A stretch of DNA of 64,000 nt from the NCBI GenBank assembly GCA_035944135.1, contig DASZBM010000010.1, forward strand, positions 186,001-250,000, read 5' to 3'. A model generated the notes under the pieces. It saw nothing but the letters and a program-made list of their open reading frames with translations. It searched no databases and was not told the DNA's origin. Source of the stretch: Acidobacteriaceae bacterium (GTDB lineage Bacteria; Acidobacteriota; Terriglobia; Terriglobales; Acidobacteriaceae). How positions within the stretch are numbered: position 1 is the first letter of the stretch; every line of letters begins with the position of its first letter. Made by a program: the position numbers and the translations under genes. Shown here one piece after another: positions 62,819-64,000 of the stretch.

Positions 62819-64000
62819 ATGCAACTCTGGACGGAATATGAAGGAAGAAAGATTGAGGGCACTTACACGCTCGGCAAGCTGCTGCGTTCGGAGGGACGCA
62901 ACGGCTTCTTTGCCACCTCGGACACAACGGGAAATGCCGCCGTCATCCGCATCACTGAGGCCCATTTTGACGAAGACGAGCTGCTGAAGCGTTGGCGTCA
63001 GGTTGCCGGGATGCACGAGGGCAATCTGATCAATATCGAGCGCTTCGGTCAGACGAACTTCGACGGCGTCGCGATCACGTACGCGTTGATGGAGGCCGAT
63101 GATGCGAACCTCGACGACGTGCTGCGCGAGCGACCGCTGACGCTCACGGAAGCGACGCAGGTCGCACGGGCTGTTCACGGAGCCTTGACGGCGCTTCATG
63201 GCAGCGGCCTCGTGCATGAGCACATCGAACCGGTCAATGTTCTGGCGGTGGGCGAGACTGTGAAACTGCGCAGCGATTGCGTGCGCGAGTGCATCGCTGA
63301 CACGGAGTTCAACACGCCCGAAGGCTGCGCGGAACTTCGCCGTCGCGACATTCATGACTTCGGCATGCTGCTGCTGCAATGCCTGACGCTGGAGAAGCGC
63401 TACAATCCGGGCCTCAACTTGCCGGATGGCTTCCGGCGGTTGATTCCGCACATGCTGGACGGCACATGGAGCCTGGAGCAGATCGGGCAGGTTGTGAACC
63501 AGCCGTCCGCTGCGACGACTCCATCGGCATCTCCCGCTCCCTCGACGAATGGAACGGGCGCCAACCGGAAACCGAACTCTGCGAGTGCGTCGAAGGCTTC
63601 TAACGTCGTGCAGCCGGAGCAGCAAACGCTTCCACTCGATCAGCCGCGTCCGCCGATCAATGCTGCGGCAGATCCGGCGCTGCGCTCCCGGCGCCTGGTT
63701 GCCGAGGAAGTTTCAGGGTTTCCGCTGCGTCCGTGGCTCGTCGGGGGTCTGGCTGTGGCGATCGTTTGCATCATCGTGATCTGGCATTTTGTTGGGGCGA
63801 AGTCGACAAGGCCCTCCGAAAACGTCGCCCCCGCGGTTACGAGCTCAGCTCCGCAGGCTTCTGCTGCGCAACCTCGATCTGTTCAGCAGCCAATCGTGCA
63901 GCCGGCTCGGGTGGAGGCAAATAGCAGCGTTGCAACGGCGGCACATGGGGCGGGATGGTACGTAATTGCATGGACGTATAACCGCCAGGGACAGGCACAG
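62819..64000 (+). CDS. Membrane-anchored pseudokinase with C-terminal SPOR-like domain, 3' end outside the window
   Basis: 394 codons lie in the window and the gene continues. Residues 10-225 resemble a Ser/Thr protein kinase fold: GTYTLGKLLRSEGRNGFFAT and AVIRITEAHF (Arg44 where kinases have Lys), and LVHEHIEPVNVL at the catalytic loop, where HRD-K-N reads HEH-E-N, so the catalytic Asp is His135. The DFG position reads RSDCV. It is therefore very probably inactive. A Ser/Pro/Asn-rich linker (230-300), one membrane helix (WLVGGLAVAIVCIIVIWHFV, 306-325), a Pro/Gln-rich spacer, and GWYVIAWTYNRQGQAQ, the start of a SPOR-type domain, follow. Likely role: signalling or scaffolding at the envelope or division site. 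Confidence 0.8.
   Translation, partial: MQLWTEYEGRKIEGTYTLGKLLRSEGRNGFFATSDTTGNAAVIRITEAHFDEDELLKRWRQVAGMHEGNLINIERFGQTNFDGVAITYALMEADDANLDDVLRERPLTLTEATQVARAVHGALTALHGSGLVHEHIEPVNVLAVGETVKLRSDCVRECIADTEFNTPEGCAELRRRDIHDFGMLLLQCLTLEKRYNPGLNLPDGFRRLIPHMLDGTWSLEQIGQVVNQPSAATTPSASPAPSTNGTGANRKPNSASASKASNVVQPEQQTLPLDQPRPPINAAADPALRSRRLVAEEVSGFPLRPWLVGGLAVAIVCIIVIWHFVGAKSTRPSENVAPAVTSSAPQASAAQPRSVQQPIVQPARVEANSSVATAAHGAGWYVIAWTYNRQGQAQ

Noticed and set aside
62559-62927. 122-codon minus-strand frame between gcvPB and the pseudokinase gene
   Set aside because: No ribosome-binding site, overlaps the pseudokinase start and the hairpin cluster, and has no recognisable motif.

Overview
The window is a 64-kb piece of a GC-rich bacterial chromosome. 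It most likely comes from the Acidobacteriota (Terriglobia). This is an inference from content: two PEP-CTERM proteins, a TIGR03118-type protein with a C-terminal membrane anchor, a BlaI/M56 pair whose peptidase carries TonB domains, exported M13, M61 and TldD-type peptidases, a patatin-barrel fusion, DinB, DUF2911 and DUF4440-type proteins, and many intergenic short repeats. There is no rRNA, CRISPR array, transposase or phage gene. The single tRNA is tRNA-Arg(CCG).

Layout. 1-8 kb: start of a luciferase-like monooxygenase, an ABC transporter ATPase, a metallophosphoesterase, a DHFR-like reductase inside a repeat-dense stretch, then patatin-barrel protein, msrA, a HIT protein and an M48 peptidase, all four on the minus strand. 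8-14 kb: an exported TldD/TldE pair and an M13 peptidase. 14-16.2 kb: two PEP-CTERM proteins in divergent orientation, one with a sigma-54-like promoter and a long structured leader. 16.5-23 kb: gyrB, an MscS channel and an exported amidohydrolase. 23-30 kb: a PadR/permease-prefix pair, an epimerase with a Cys insert, YciI, DinB, purA, a small monooxygenase, DUF4440, an orphan gene and a second HIT protein. 30-37 kb: rpsA, an MFS transporter, a membrane protein, a GDSL hydrolase and a class-C beta-lactamase-like hydrolase. 37-41.5 kb: the BlaI/M56-TonB operon with a clear promoter-operator, a small secreted protein and the TIGR03118 protein. 41.7-50 kb: RNase R, a tiny secreted peptide, membrane proteins, an extremely acidic protein, a sodium:solute symporter and DUF2911. 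50-64 kb: tRNA-Arg, a six-hairpin glycosidase-like protein, a polysaccharide deacetylase, a SpoIIM/RDD divergent pair, an MBL hydrolase, BrkB, an M61 peptidase, a gcvPB operon and a membrane-bound pseudokinase with a SPOR-like tail that runs off the end.

How the genes fit together. Most are housekeeping (gyrB, rpsA, purA, rnr, msrA, gcvPB) mixed with an envelope-facing, peptidase-rich gene set. There is no single large operon. The clear cotranscribed pairs are TldD-TldE, PadR-membrane protein, BlaI-M56 and gcvPB-orphan.

The most unusual signal is non-coding. Several families of short tandem repeats with a 7-bp period fill gaps next to start and stop codons, bracket one gene as inverted arms, and occur twice inside the rnr reading frame without breaking it. 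They are accompanied by two longer dispersed repeats. One has a hairpin whose paired bases co-vary between copies; the other is built around a GCAAAAT / TTGGACTTAG core. Start sites were chosen by eye from ribosome-binding sites, signal peptides and family knowledge.
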